DNA of 64,000 nucleotides from Stereum hirsutum FP-91666 SS1 (lineage: Eukaryota > Basidiomycota > Agaricomycetes > Russulales > Stereaceae). Both the position numbers and the translations under genes were made by a program. The stretch is from assembly GCF_000264905.1 (NCBI RefSeq), contig NW_006763150.1, positions 740,093-804,092 of the forward strand. The letters run 5' to 3'. Below the pieces are notes generated by a model, which was given only the letters and a program-made list of their open reading frames with translations, had not been told where the DNA came from and searched no databases. Positions 47,510 to 59,700 of the stretch are shown here, piece after piece. Each line of letters starts with the position of its first letter. The first letter of the stretch is position 1.

Positions 47510-50389
47510 ATGGATGAGTCTTTCGCCGAATACTTGTCTCTAGGTGGCTTTTTCCCCACAAACTCTAGAGAGCCAAACGCACCCTCTGGAAGCCGTTCAC
47601 AAGTTGCTCAATTACAACTCGATGACATATCACAGGAATACTTTGATGCCTTCATGACTGATCCGTCTCTGGCGTCGATGTTCACGCCCGACCTCAACGG
47701 CTTCTCACAACCCGTGCAGGCAGCCACACCATCCCACGGCATCACTGGAATGTCACAATCTTCACCATCAGCCATGGAGTCTTGTCCAGCCTTCCCGCCC
47801 AGTAGCTCGGAAATGAGTCATCCTCAAGCGACATTCTCCGCACTTACAGACGCGCAGTCGAATATGTCCCAACAGCCCCAAGTAGACGCCCAGTTACAGC
47901 TTGAGATTCTGCGTGAAACGCGCAGAATTCGAGAGCTAGAGCTCTCCATAATGGAAGAGAAGCGACGTGCCGGTGAAGTTTTGCTCAAGCAACGCGAAGC
48001 AGAACTGGCGTTGGTGAATGCTAATCGGTTCAGCTCCCATATGGCCGATCTCCTTCAACCCCCATATCCACTGTCAAATCCTTCAGAGTCCTCAGTCGCC
48101 ACGTCCCCTCTCGCCTCATACGTTTCCTTGGACAATCTCCCAGCGTCCAGCTCGCCAGACTTGTCTGTGGACGGCCTTGCAGATCCTCCCTCTCCACCTG
48201 CTACCACGGCGCATGATCCTGGGCCGTCCACTGGCCCCCGAACTAGCCCTCCCGCTAGTGAAGCATCCCCACTGATACAGGAACCGTCCCCTTCACCGCT
48301 TCCAAGCGCAACACAATCGAAGAAAAAGGCGCTAATAGTCGACGAACGTGAAGCTCGCTGCTTGCGCTGTTCGAAGGTTATGGCCAAGCTCCTAATTCGC
48401 GGCTCTCGGAGCGAGCTGGATGCCCCGTGTCAACTGCACTTTCAGTGCGAAGTTTGCGAGCCTGTGTTTCACCCTCGGACAACATCGAAAAAGAGGACTA
48501 ATCAGCTCGAAGATACGACTCTTCCAACACTATGCAGCGTTTGCACGAGAGTACAGGGACAAGGGGGTTTCGTTTCGAAGGACAGGGCCCCATTACTGTT
48601 CACGGTCGAGGTAATGACTGCAAACCTCTTATTTCGTCTTTATCATAGTTTGGCTCATAAATGACCCGTTCAGGTCATATGTATTCCGTGCTCGCACAAG
48701 TATAAGCGGTAAGAGCATATCATTTTGTGCGTTATAGTTTGCCTGAGTAAAGCTTCCTCATACTGTGCGAACAGATGCAGCAAGTAAGAGACTTCTATTC
48801 ATCTGCTCGGTCTGACAAGCTAACACGGTGTGGCTTATGATCAGCTGCGGTGGAGGGTCCAGCAGGGCTGGCATCGGGAAATGGAGATGCAAGGAACTGT
48901 TCGAGGATAACAGAAAGACCTGCAGTCTGTCGCATGCCAGGCGAGCTGCAGCGCTATAAACTCTATATCACTCGCACTAACAGGTTCTGTGTCTAGACTT
49001 GGGACGCGGGATATGGAGCTAGCTGTCTGGGAGCTTCCTCGTGAAGGTCAAGAGCGCAAAGAATTCCCAGCAATGTTGACCGCTTGCGAAACGTTGTGGC
49101 GCGAGCATCTCTTGTCCAAAATTGCCATTCCAGAGGTATGTGCCATGCCTCCTGAACTCCCGCAAACGTTGACGTCTTCCAGGTCCTTGAGCACAGTTCG
49201 GCGTTGACATCCTTCCAGGATGTTCAGCAAAAAATCATTGCTCGCGGATTCCCCGGAAGAGTAATCTTCACCCAACAACCGATGACACCTTTACACCGCA
49301 CATATATTGCGTTGACTTGGGCGAAGACTCGACCAAGGCGGGACAAGTCTAAACCTCAGTGGCAAAAGTCTGCCGATAAGACGACGGATGAATGGTATGC
49401 ATTTCGGCGTCTACCGTATGCTTTGGCTCACGCCTCGTATACTTGCAGGATTGCTTTCAATACGAGGGTAAATGTCGCTGCCTATGTAGATGCATGCTTA
49501 GCTCACCTTTTACTGCAGAAATCGAACGTTTTTATGCCTTCTGATTCAATTCTTTGTGGAATGTGGTTCGTAGAATGGAATATCGAAGGTTCGTCGGTTG
49601 TCTCGTTCATGCATCGTGCCCAATCAACTAAATCGCCTTAGCTCGTACGCTCATGATCGGCACTCTCACCATGTTCGATAGGTGAGTGAGGAGTTCTTTC
49701 GTGATTTTCTTGATGAATCCTTCGTGCCCTTACATGAGACAACCTTCGGTAGAGGAGAGATAGAGGATCGCAGGTAAATAGTGAGATCCATCACGCGATA
49801 CGGTATCACTGAGAAGACAGCAGCGTTTTCTCCTACAGCTCTATGCTGCTCCGCATCTTCGACGAGATCGAGAAACATAACGCAGAGTTTCCGGAGGATT
49901 CATGGCACCCGCCAGAACATCTATGGGTAAGTCCTGTCATACCCTGCAGTGGATGAGTTCTCACAAAATACGCAATCAGGTTGCTCCAAAGGGTGCACCT
50001 GATCGTAAGACCACTGTCTTCGTCTCAGGGGCCAACTGACGACTTTCGCAAATCTAGCTATGCGTGGACGCCTAATAGAGTTGATCCAACGACGATTGGG
50101 TTTTCTTCCAGGTATTTCTCTTGCTTCTCTTGCGCTCTGGGATGCTTATATCCATGTTTTTGGTCTTCCAGTCGACGAATACGTATCACGCTACCCCAAT
50201 ATCGACCGTACGATATTCGGTCCCAATTCCGGTAACGTCGCAAAAACCATCTCACAACGGGCGTCCGTGGACGGGTATGAAGGCTTGAACGTCTTCGTGC
50301 GACATCTTGGAAACGACATCAAGGTTGAGAACCTGAAAAAGATGATGACAATGGAGCTGGCCAAGATTCCGAAGCACGTTGAGACATGA
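47510..50389 (+). CDS. Large cysteine-rich protein, possibly DNA- or zinc-binding
   Basis: Not assignable to a named family. The N-terminal 120 residues are polar (MDESFAEYLSLGGFFPTNSR). A helical stretch with a basic face (LEILRETRRIRELELSIMEE, KRRAGEVLLKQREAELALVN) resembles a coiled coil. After a Pro/Ser linker come several CxxC pairs: CLRCSKVMAK, CEVCEPVF, CSVCTRVQG, CIPCSHKYKRCSNCGGG and CKELF, then KTCSLSHAR. They are spread over several tiny exons and look like zinc ligands. The second half is folded: RLGTRDMELAVWELPREGQE, ACETLWREHLLSKIAIPE, MTPLHRTYIALTWAKTRPR, FMPSDSILCGMWFVEWNIEG, and at the end GISLASLALWDAYIHVFGLP. One intron starts with GC (48941). The stop is at 50387-50389. 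A few exons between 49600 and 50060 are not fully resolved. Confidence 0.7.
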
Positions 50390-50728
50390 CAAATGGGCCA
50401 TATTACTGTTTTCTTCTGTTCCATGCTTTCTCTGCCTTGCTTTCGTAGTGCGTTCTGCGGACTTGGAGCATCCGTGTCCTGTCCTATCATAATATATAGT
50501 TAATCGACATGTTCGAAAGGAGGACAGGAAGTCCTTATGACGAGGGCCCTTCCAGTAATTTGCAATTTATGAAGCAGTGCAAAGTTGATGTTGATGGCAC
50601 TACTAGGCGGCGTCTTCTCATCGTGACTCGTACCCAAATCTCACACATATACGATATATATTACAAGCCTGGCTTCAACGTGGCCTGTCTGCGCACTTTG
50701 TAGGCCCCCCTTCTCTGACGTCCGAATT
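50390..50728. other. Short intergenic, no gene seen
   Basis: 339 bases with the 3' end of the cysteine-rich gene and the promoter of the next gene. There is no clear TATA box. Confidence 0.4.
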
Positions 50729-52995
50729 ATGGCTGGACTCCTCGGTAGACTAAAACTCGGTCTCCCAAATCATGGTCAAGAGCGGTACGGGTTGTTTAAA
50801 CAATGTTTCCTTCCCATCATGGCAAGTCATGCTATTTTCAATCCTTCTAGAAGTGACCAGATATCGGACAAGCCCGTCGAGATTATCGAGGACAAGATGA
50901 TCAGCGGCGAGTATAACAACTCTCTGGACGACGTATCCGCAGACCTTTCGAGCGACTCGGAAACTGTCGAAGCCAACGGAGTTTACTATGTGAGTGTCTA
51001 TCGTTGCGCAATTAGCAATGTATCGTGATACTGACTTGCCCGACTTATCTAGATAGACAACGTTGCCCAGGCGGATGTTCTGGAGAAATCAATCGCGAAC
51101 GGATTTGCTTCGGAATATGTCCCTGACACGATCATGGCTTTTCCCCGCCGTAAATCGCACAGCCAGAGGCAGCACGCGCAAAACATCGCTCAGCTGGTGT
51201 TCCCTGACTATTCACCAGAGAAAGCCCTGATCCACTATGAAAAGGCCCTGTCGCATGCACGTCGCGTCGCTCGTCAACGGAAAGAGCTAGAGGTCTTGGC
51301 TCAATATTGGCGCTACAAACCTGATGGTCTGCCATCGCTCTTACGGGTAAGCGGGGGTTTTCTTAGATGACAGAACTCTTCATAGAAACGCCATGAAGTT
51401 GACTTGTCCACAAATATAACACAGGGTCCATGGCTTGGACAGGAAGTTGACCCGGTATCACTAGATGGCCCCCCAGCATTCCCAATGCCCGTCGAAATTG
51501 GATCGGAGGATGACTTTGAGGTAAATACACGTCGCTCATGCCCCACACCCTGTCTCTGATCTTATCTCCCTAGGACGTGTTTAACTTCCTTCACCATAAC
51601 GCCGACCCCAAGGACTTTCTCTCTCGCAATGCGGACCCGCAAGCCTATCGACTTAAACTGGGAACGGAGCTCAAATGGAACACGCCCATGGTCGAGTTCA
51701 AGCGCGGTGTGGTTTACGAAGATGGTCGCCTCGACCTGTGCAAAATGGTCGTCGGGCCGACACATGTCGAGAAGTTACTTGACTCCTTGGAGAATAATAC
51801 GGTAGATATTAAATTCATTTGTCAACTCGATCATAAACTAAGGCCATACACACGACCATAGATGATCACACAATTTTTACTCGGAAATAACGTGTCTTCA
51901 ACCACTGGTGCTCGGCGAATCGCTAAGTTCATCGCAGACCATCCAGGTCGGATTGAAACATGGTATCTAGCTGGCAATCACATCCGACCTCCGAGCTTCA
52001 AATTATTGGTGGACTCCATGATTTGTAGTTCCCGTATCACAAACATCTGGCTCAAGCGAAACCCTCTGACCTCCGCATCGGTGTTCGATATTCATCGCCT
52101 TATTACGAACACACCCAATCTTCGTACCTTGGACCTTGAAAACACAGAGCTTGGGGATGTAGGCGTAAACCAGCTGTTCTCTCAGCTAACGGGGAAGGAA
52201 GTGCCCCTTCGGAATCTATACCTGAACTCCAATGGGATCGGAGTCAACGCCTCAAAATCTCTCGCATCATTCCTCGCACATCCCTCGTGTAAACTCGAGT
52301 CCCTCTATCTTTCGTCGAACCCCATCGGAGACGCAGGCGCCACACACCTCGCTGCAGCGCTGAAGAGCAATACCTCTCTTATTCGCATCGCTTTCTGCTC
52401 AGCTGGTCTCACTTCCAGGGGCATCGCCGACCTTTCCTACGCACTCTCAAATCATCCTTCCATTCGAGCGCTCATGCTCGCTGCGTCGATGACCACCGAG
52501 GCACATCGTCAGCGCTTTAACCACATAGCGGACAGCGCCATTCCCGCCCTTGTGGCTCTAATGAGCAATCCATCCATGCAATTTCTGACGCTGGGTAGGG
52601 TTGCATTTTCGGTGGATGGCTGGGAGACGGTCAAAACAGCGGTCGAGGATACCAACATCTGCGATCTTGTAGCGCATAGGCTGCATGCACCCGGGGAGGC
52701 ACCGGAGTGCTCTTTGACTCTGCGCAAGGCGTTGGCAGCAAATGTGAAGAGGCTATATCCGAAGGAAGAGAACTATGAAACGTTCGCGTCTGGTATGGGA
52801 GCACGGTCATTGTAAGTGATCTCTTGTCGGAATAGGCGGCACTGTCATTGACCATCATTGCCTAGATATTCATGTGCCGATGTACGCTTGATCGATTCTG
52901 TATACAGAACGAGGGATAAGTACGGGGGCGGTCATGTTCAGCAGTATTGGACGCCTGGAGATCCTGTGTGGAAGCTAGTTGATGAGGATTTATGA
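50729..52995 (+). CDS. Leucine-rich-repeat (ribonuclease-inhibitor-like) protein
   Basis: The start is the ATG at 50729 (MAGLLGRLKLGLPNHG). The first 300 residues have no known domain but contain RRKSHSQRQHAQNIAQLVFP and LSHARRVARQRKELEVLAQY, basic helical stretches. After an intron ending at 51861, LRRs of the RNI type follow: MITQFLLGNNVSS, IETWYLAGNHIRPPSFKLLV, ITNIWLKRNPLTSASVFDIH, LRTLDLENTELGDVGVNQLF, LRNLYLNSNGIGVNASKSLA, LESLYLSSNPIGDAGATHLA and LIRIAFCSAGLTSRGIADLS. The last exon codes YSCADVRLIDSVYRTRDKYG and ends PVWKLVDEDL. Such repeats usually bind proteins; the partner is unknown. It resembles RanGAP- or CARMIL-like solenoids but lacks features that would assign it to either. 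Confidence 0.85.
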
Positions 52996-53787
52996 CCACA
53001 CTTTCCCATTGTAGAGAGAAGGAAATGTCTGGGAATGATGCCCGAGATCGTTGGAGCAAACCGACTCCTCTTCAGATCCACGCTGTCGTATAGTGGTCAT
53101 AATTATTCGACAAATATACGTTGAAATAGTTATTTCATTTGTGCGTGCGATCACTTGCGAGAGCAGTTTCCAATAGCACCCTCACGTCTTCGTCGATCTG
53201 GCCACGAAAACCTTACGAAGCTCGAGATCTCAGAGGACGGTACGTACCGAAATATCACTGTCAGTGAAGGTTCAGAGCTGAGAATGAATTACACGTCACT
53301 TGGCGTCTGGTTCATTGACGACTTACCTGAATCGGACAAGTTACAACATGATACTACTCACTGATCATGAAAAGGGATCACCAGTACCGTGCCTAATAAG
53401 TCTGTATGTCGTCTTGTACTTCATTTTCTATATTCGACGCATGTACACACATCGATTACAACTTCCCCTTTGTTCTTTGGGATTGCAGCTAGGAAATTCA
53501 TGTGGTCGGGGCGATCCATTGACATTGTCACATGAAGAACATACAAGAACTTCATCTCTACACCGTGAATGTTGATCCGTACGATTATACAATCGCTAGA
53601 CGCTTGGCACATGAGTGCAAGTACAGAGGTCGGTGACGCCACAACACGTAGCTACTCGTACACAGAAAAACAGGGGATAGCAAGGAACAAAGCGGCAACA
53701 AAGAGGATGGGCAGAATGCGATACAAATATACAACGAACCCGCGCCCGAAGAACCGATCACCAGTACTACACGCGCTTGATGTCGGC
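52996..53787. other. Intergenic between converging genes
   Basis: About 790 bases, AT-rich, with short open frames only. The minus-strand frame at 53652-53834 has a hydrophobic run (ILPILFVAALFLAIPCF), but it overlaps the last exon of the gene at 53788 in another frame. I do not call it. Confidence 0.35.
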
Positions 53788-54737
53788 CTAAGGCTTATAT
53801 TGAAGAAGAGCCTAATGCCGTTCAGCAATGCCATTCAGTACTACGCTAGGAATAGAAGAATCAGAGGACACGCACCTGCCAAGAGCCAGAGGAAACTTGA
53901 ACAGCCCCCAGGATGAGTATATCATTCTTGGTGATTCGGTAGCCTCTACCATTCAGAACAACTGTATGCTATTGATAATATGGAACGTTTGAAACCCAAC
54001 TTCGATGGCCCTTATAATGAATAGACTCACCGCCAGAAACGAATCTACTGTACGGCCGATATGTTGAATGAATTTTTCAAGCCTAATTGGATTCTTAGCA
54101 GGCGTCTCATCCCTCGTCTGAACTTGACGCTGTAGCTCTGGGTATCCCGGCCACTACAACATCCAGCAGACCATGAGAATCGACAGCGAAAATAAAAACG
54201 AGTGTCACCTACAAGCACGCGTATCTGAGTCGATGCTTTTGCCACTGGAGAGAAATACGCTTCTCGGCCAGGAATGTCCAAGCAGTTACCTGCGGCAGCA
54301 TCCGTGACCGATAAGCCTCTTCCTTTACCAGGAAGCCCAAAGAAAATGGTGTTTCCAAGCTGCGGAGCCCATACATAGCGATCAAAGTCGGTGGTTGTTC
54401 TGGGTAACCAGTAGAACTGGGTAACGATGAGATGCGGAGCCTCTGCGTAATGGTCCAGGCGGATAGTGGGGTGAGGATATCCAAGGCTATTGGCTTTAAG
54501 AAAGTAACAACGACCCTGCCCATCGTAATAGACATCAAGGCTTTCGATATCTCTCTTCAGATAGTCACGGAAGTGTTGGCGAGCAGTATTGGTTCCAAAT
54601 GTGCGGGCTACGTAGCCGTCAGTGAGGAGGGCGGCCGCCATGTCGCTATATATCTGCGCAACAAGGCCTTAGTATCAATGGTGCACGGTATGAGGATGAT
54701 CCTAACGCACTCGTTCTCTGGATGCGTAGTCCGACAT
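53788..54737 (-). CDS. Uncharacterized basidiomycete protein, paralog 2 of the family at 132-1430
   Basis: Five exons join cleanly: 54737-54711, 54653-54213, 54153-54031, 53968-53876 and 53811-53788, giving about 235 residues. It starts MSDYASRER and continues IYSDMAAALLTDGYVARTFG, LDVYYDGQGRCYFLKANSLG, PHLIVTQFYWLPRTTTDFDR. The C-terminal half aligns with the gene at 132-1430: IRVL/WPGYPELQRQVQTRDE against VRIS/WPGYAFWSRQIPTRD, KFIQHIGRTVDSFLA against KNVAKTVERFIT, and ILGAVQVSSGSWQALLQ against LHLENVSKSSWQVALQ. Both introns flanking the 123-base exon have the same position and phase in the two genes. Function is unknown. It lacks the long disordered N-terminus of its paralog, so the shared part is probably the real domain. 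Confidence 0.75.
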
Positions 54738-56761
54738 GCTTGAGGAGGATTTTGAGGGATGGCGAGGTAGAAATTGGTCTGACAGAACGTTCTTTTATCG
54801 ACGAGAGCCACATAGCTGCAGTGGGTATGTTTGTTGTCGACATGGCCATACGAAGGCGCGTAGAGGTGTGGTCCTGGGGTGAATACAACTGTCTGAGTAT
54901 GACTATCTCATACCGACATTTCTGACAGACAGAAGCGTACAACCTCTGAAGAGCGAAAGGAGACGTTTACAACTGTGGATTCATAGCATCGCGTATATTC
55001 TCATATGGCTGTCGCTTATTCATAGCCATGCGATGTGATCCCGGAACGAAGACAAGCCATGCACAAAGATGCAACCACTCAACTGTGGGGCAAGGCAAGG
55101 CATACAGATGTAATCACTACATCTGCGACATACGGCGCAGAGAGCATGGTGGCCAATGCGGCGTCAAACTGGAATGGCGTCTCTTAGTAGCTGTATGCGC
55201 GTTGTACACATATTCGAAAGTAAGACGAGTTCCGAGTACACATCACCTGGACCCTTATGAGCTCATAGCTGTGCTCTCGAGACCTTTGCATGATCGGTGG
55301 CTACAACCACCAACCAGGAAGACGGGCGACTGCAAACCTTCCTGGTTGGCTCGTAACAGATACAGATGCCCATCTTTTCGCGTCCATCGGAATGAAAGCG
55401 AATCACCTGTATCTGGGTAAGCTGTAAGCTTTGAATCGGGGATAATGCGTCTACAACTGTACTACGACGCATACAGGTCGTGTGAGCGAGGCGATACTAG
55501 GTTGTGGCTCACAGATGTATGGCTGTAGACATGCGGGCAGACGACCATGCCGAAGCGCCTCTCCAAAGGCAAAGCCACCTGGAGCCTGACCGACTGCGTG
55601 CATCACAAGAAATGGCCCCATCAGGATGGACAGTGCGCAAAGAAGATTTTTGCGTTTTCATGCCCACCGCGCTCCCGTTGTAGAGAGAACAAGGGGCGGG
55701 ACGCATATGGCCAGCGCGAAGGCACTCGACGGCGCGCCCGCCGAAAAAGGCAGCGTCATGTAAAACAAGACGTCTCAACAAGTGGATAGCTAGCTGCAAA
55801 GTGCCACCGAAGACGCAAGCTCGTCAAAAAGGCCGGTCATCCAAGAGGAAATCTGATGATGACCCGGGGATCCTCTTGTAAAGCCAACATCTGCAAAATC
55901 AATCTGACGCTCTCCTTTTCGGAGCCTTTCAGGATTTAATAAAACAACCACGACTACGGGCTAATGGTATCTGGCGCATGTGTCGTGCCACACACGATTG
56001 GTATGGACATCTCAACTAGGACAGTCCTTGCACAAGAGACCGGCTCAATTTCACGCCACGGACGTCGATTTAGGGGCTCAATGGAACAGTGCATGAAAGG
56101 ACCCATACCTGTACATATTGCGAAAAAGCAAGGACCCACAAAGTTGACCTGAAAAGCCCAAAAAGAGTCAGTGAGGCGAAGTGCTGCCACAAAGTCGTGT
56201 CGGAGTTCGTACCAAGAGACCGTCTCGGGAAGCCGTTGAGCTGGCGCGTTAGCCTGTTTGACCTACTTGGACCGGTGAGTCACGTAGTAATGAAGCCAAA
56301 AGAGAAGACAGGCACGAGTGTACGTACACAAAGACCACAGAACGCCTGGCATAAACGAAGTTAGTGACGTATCGATCGCCACGACCAGATCAGTTCATCT
56401 GAGTTGAATGCGTCGTCTCACCAAACAACGCAATCACCTCAAAAAGATTGTCAAGCGATCAGGGTCGACGTCGGCCCACCCGCGGTCCAAGCGCAACATA
56501 AATTGTACCAGGTCCACGGCTGATCACAGCGACCGAAAGCGGAAGAAGAAAGAATGGAAGTACAACATTGGTATCCAAAGATGAAGAAACGTGAGAGTTG
56601 CGTGAAAATTAGGCGATTAAATGAGCTATACACGAATTTACTCCCCTGTCCACCCCCACCCGCGAATCGCTCGAGCCTTCCACACACATGCTCACCTCTC
56701 CTTGCACAGACGCGCCCACCTATCATCCCACCCGCCTCTTCCCAGAAACACCTACCGCACC
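54738..56761. other. Two-kilobase stretch without a supported gene
   Basis: Only short open frames with odd composition are found. A hairpin lies at 55310-55349: CCAACCAGGAAG, a 16-base loop, then CTTCCTGGTTGG. It may be a remnant of decayed sequence or a non-coding unit; nothing decides this. Confidence 0.4.
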
Positions 56762-59700
56762 TCATAACCCCTCGAAGAAGCTCAAATCCTGCGCTGAAAG
56801 CCCACCAGCGCCCTTCGCGTTAGACACAGGCGGCACAACCGCTACAGGCGTCAACGAAGGCGGCGGTGGCGTCGGAATCGTAGCCACCATCGACTGCATT
56901 CCATTTCCTCCCCACAGCCCCGAACCTAAAAGCGTGCCATTACCAGGAGGAGAAAGTGGAGGAGGCGATCTCGATGACCCGAATCCGCCTCCATTCACAC
57001 CTGCCACAGAAGCACCTCCTCCATTCCCGCCTCCGCCACTAGGGACCAACATCGCAAGAGGCGTACTATCCGGCGAAAGCGTCGGTGTCCTCGGCGAGCC
57101 CACGGTAGAAGCCGCATCACCAACCCCATTACTTGCCACAGCTGGTCTACCCCGCGCTAACACTGACATCCCTCCGTGTCCACCCGAACCGAGCACAGAA
57201 CTGGAGGAGCCAGGTCGTGGAGGTGGTGGAAGTAGAGGTGGCGCGGGTATGAAAGGTGGTGTTTGGGCTGAGAGAGGGACTGGGATTGGTGGTCTCGGTC
57301 GAGGTGCTGGAGGCGGTGATATCGAGGACGGTCTGTCGTTGTTGCCAATCCCGTTGCTCATCGCTCCCATCCAGTTATCGTCGTCCATGTCATCCCCAAG
57401 TAAGCCCAGGCCTGCAGACCGAGACTGGGACACAGAAGACGCGGTCTGCATCCCCGCGAACCTCGAACCTTGTACCGAATTGACGTTGTTGTTCGGGACT
57501 CCCAGGCCGTCGCCATCACCCAATAAATCTGTCTCCACCAATCCTACCCCGCTGTGACTGGGTGGAGGTGGCGATAAGACCTCGGGTAGAGGAGATATCG
57601 GAGCAGGCCATCGGGCAGGTCTCGACGCTGCTAGTTCCATCAATGAGGTCGTGCGTTGGTGGTTCTCTGCTCTTGTTATCTTGCGCCCAGCGGACATCGT
57701 CTGTGAAGAATAGGAGGAGGAAGCGGAGATGGGATTCCCGTGGATGATGTCTGATTCGCTTGGGTCGATGGGAGAAGCTGAGGAAGAAGATGGTGCGTTC
57801 CTATTCATTATGTCGACAGGAGAGGTCCGAGAGGAAAGGGGTCGATTCAGAGACCTGTTACGAGTGAGGGGAGGGCTGACGCTGATGCTGAGAGCGGGGG
57901 CGGATACGGATGGAGATATTGAACTCGATCTGGACGTGGATGGTGGTCGTTTGAGAGGTTGTCCCAACGCAATCAGTGGGATCATCGGTTTCATTGGTTG
58001 TGTAGACAAGGGTGATTTCGCTTGTGAACGTTGAGCGTGGGCAGGACTATTTGATCGCGCAGAAGTCCCCATGAACGAGCTGAACTCGTCATCGAACGAG
58101 TCTAGAGACTTATGCGAGACGACATCTGTCCCGTTGCTTGTGACCGATTCAGCGTGAGGACGTCCCAGCCATGCTGTAGATGACGAAGAAGAGACGATGG
58201 AGGTCGTAGAGGGCTTCGGTGCATGCGACGAAGACGCGAACGCGGAACGCGGGGGAAAGGTAAACGATGTCTGTGTTGGTTTAGCGGTCGTAACAGGCGA
58301 TCCGAAGCCGCTGTCGTCGAAAAAGGTCGATGAACTTTGTGCGAGCGGAGATTGCGAAGAAGAACCAAAGTCCGCGAAGTCGCCAAAGTCATCGTCATCG
58401 GCTGGCACATTCGAATGAGACTGAGAAGCGAGCGAAGACGGTAGCGACGGCGGATTCCGTACAGCTGCTGCTGCTGCCGACATCTGCTGCTGTGAAGCTC
58501 TCAAAGTCGACGGTGAGATGGTGGTTGGCACTGCGGAAGACGTTGTCGGCGGAGAAAAAAATGCGGGGCTCTGAGAGCGCGAGTGCGGGGCTGAAGAGAA
58601 CGGGGAAGAGATCTTCCCAGCGGCTGCGGATGAAGCTGCTATCGATGCGGTCGACATTGGCCGGGGCACTGGCTGTGAACTAGCTTGAGATAATGCAAGC
58701 GACGTCACAGGCTGGGGTGTAGAGTCCGCCGTCGGGGAAGGGAACACCGAAGATAGAGAAGAACGACTATTTCGCGAGGAATGGGTGGGTCGAGGATGAC
58801 TGGAGGTGGAATAAGATTGTTGAGCTGGACTTATAGGTCGTGACGAAGAGGCCGTAGGTGTGGTCGTGGAGGAATGAGGAGGTAGTGAAAGTGGTGGATT
58901 GGTTGATGACGGCGATGAACTGCGGGAGATTGCAGTAGGCACCAGCACGTCAAAGGACAGAGAGGCCGGGCCATTCGTCTTCAAATTATGACCAGCATTA
59001 TTATTCGAAAGCGTTGACGTGACACGCGAGGGTGCCGGCGGCGGTGGCGGAAGAGGGGCGGGCAGTTTACCGCCAATGGGTTTACTGGCGAGCATGTTCT
59101 CCAGAGCCTTGAGATGGGGGTCGTTGCTGTCAGTGTGTTCATCGTCGAGGTCACCATCACTTGCACTGGGAACCATGTCCGACAAGAACTCGAGATCGTC
59201 TCCTGAAAGCATCATAGAATTATGAGGTGAAGGGGTCGATGCCCGACGTGAGAATCGATTAAAGAAACGTGTGACGGCGGAAGGATTTTGAGGAGCCTCA
59301 GGGGTTTTGTCCTGTGAAGTTGGAGAAAATGACTCAAACGATGGAAGGCCTGCGTCAGCATACGTCGACGCTGGGGGTGATTCCACTGACGGCGCGGGAG
59401 GCGCGGAGGTAGAAGGCGAAGTAGAAGACGGGGACAAAGTCGTCGGAGAAGAGACTTTGTTAGTGGTAGCGGTTGTTGAGGACGACGGTGACTTGACGCT
59501 TTCCATGCTTGACCGTGCAGTGTCTACAGGAGACTCTGACTTTGAAGACGTGTCTTGTGCTACTTTGGAGTCCTGTCGAGGTATATTCGACGCCCTCCTA
59601 TTCCACAAATTGGCCAATAATCCTCCGGACTTCTTAGTCTTTTCTTCAACCTTTCCTTCCTGCTCTTTCTCCACTATCCTCCACCCAACCGGGACTTCGT

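Noticed and set aside
53569..53916. 115-codon basic plus-strand frame
   Set aside because: It runs antisense over the last exons of the paralog at 53788-54737, and no family is recognisable.
56688..57557. 289-codon plus-strand frame rich in Pro and Gly
   Set aside because: It is antisense to the low-complexity exon of the gene at 56762-60852. No independent support.
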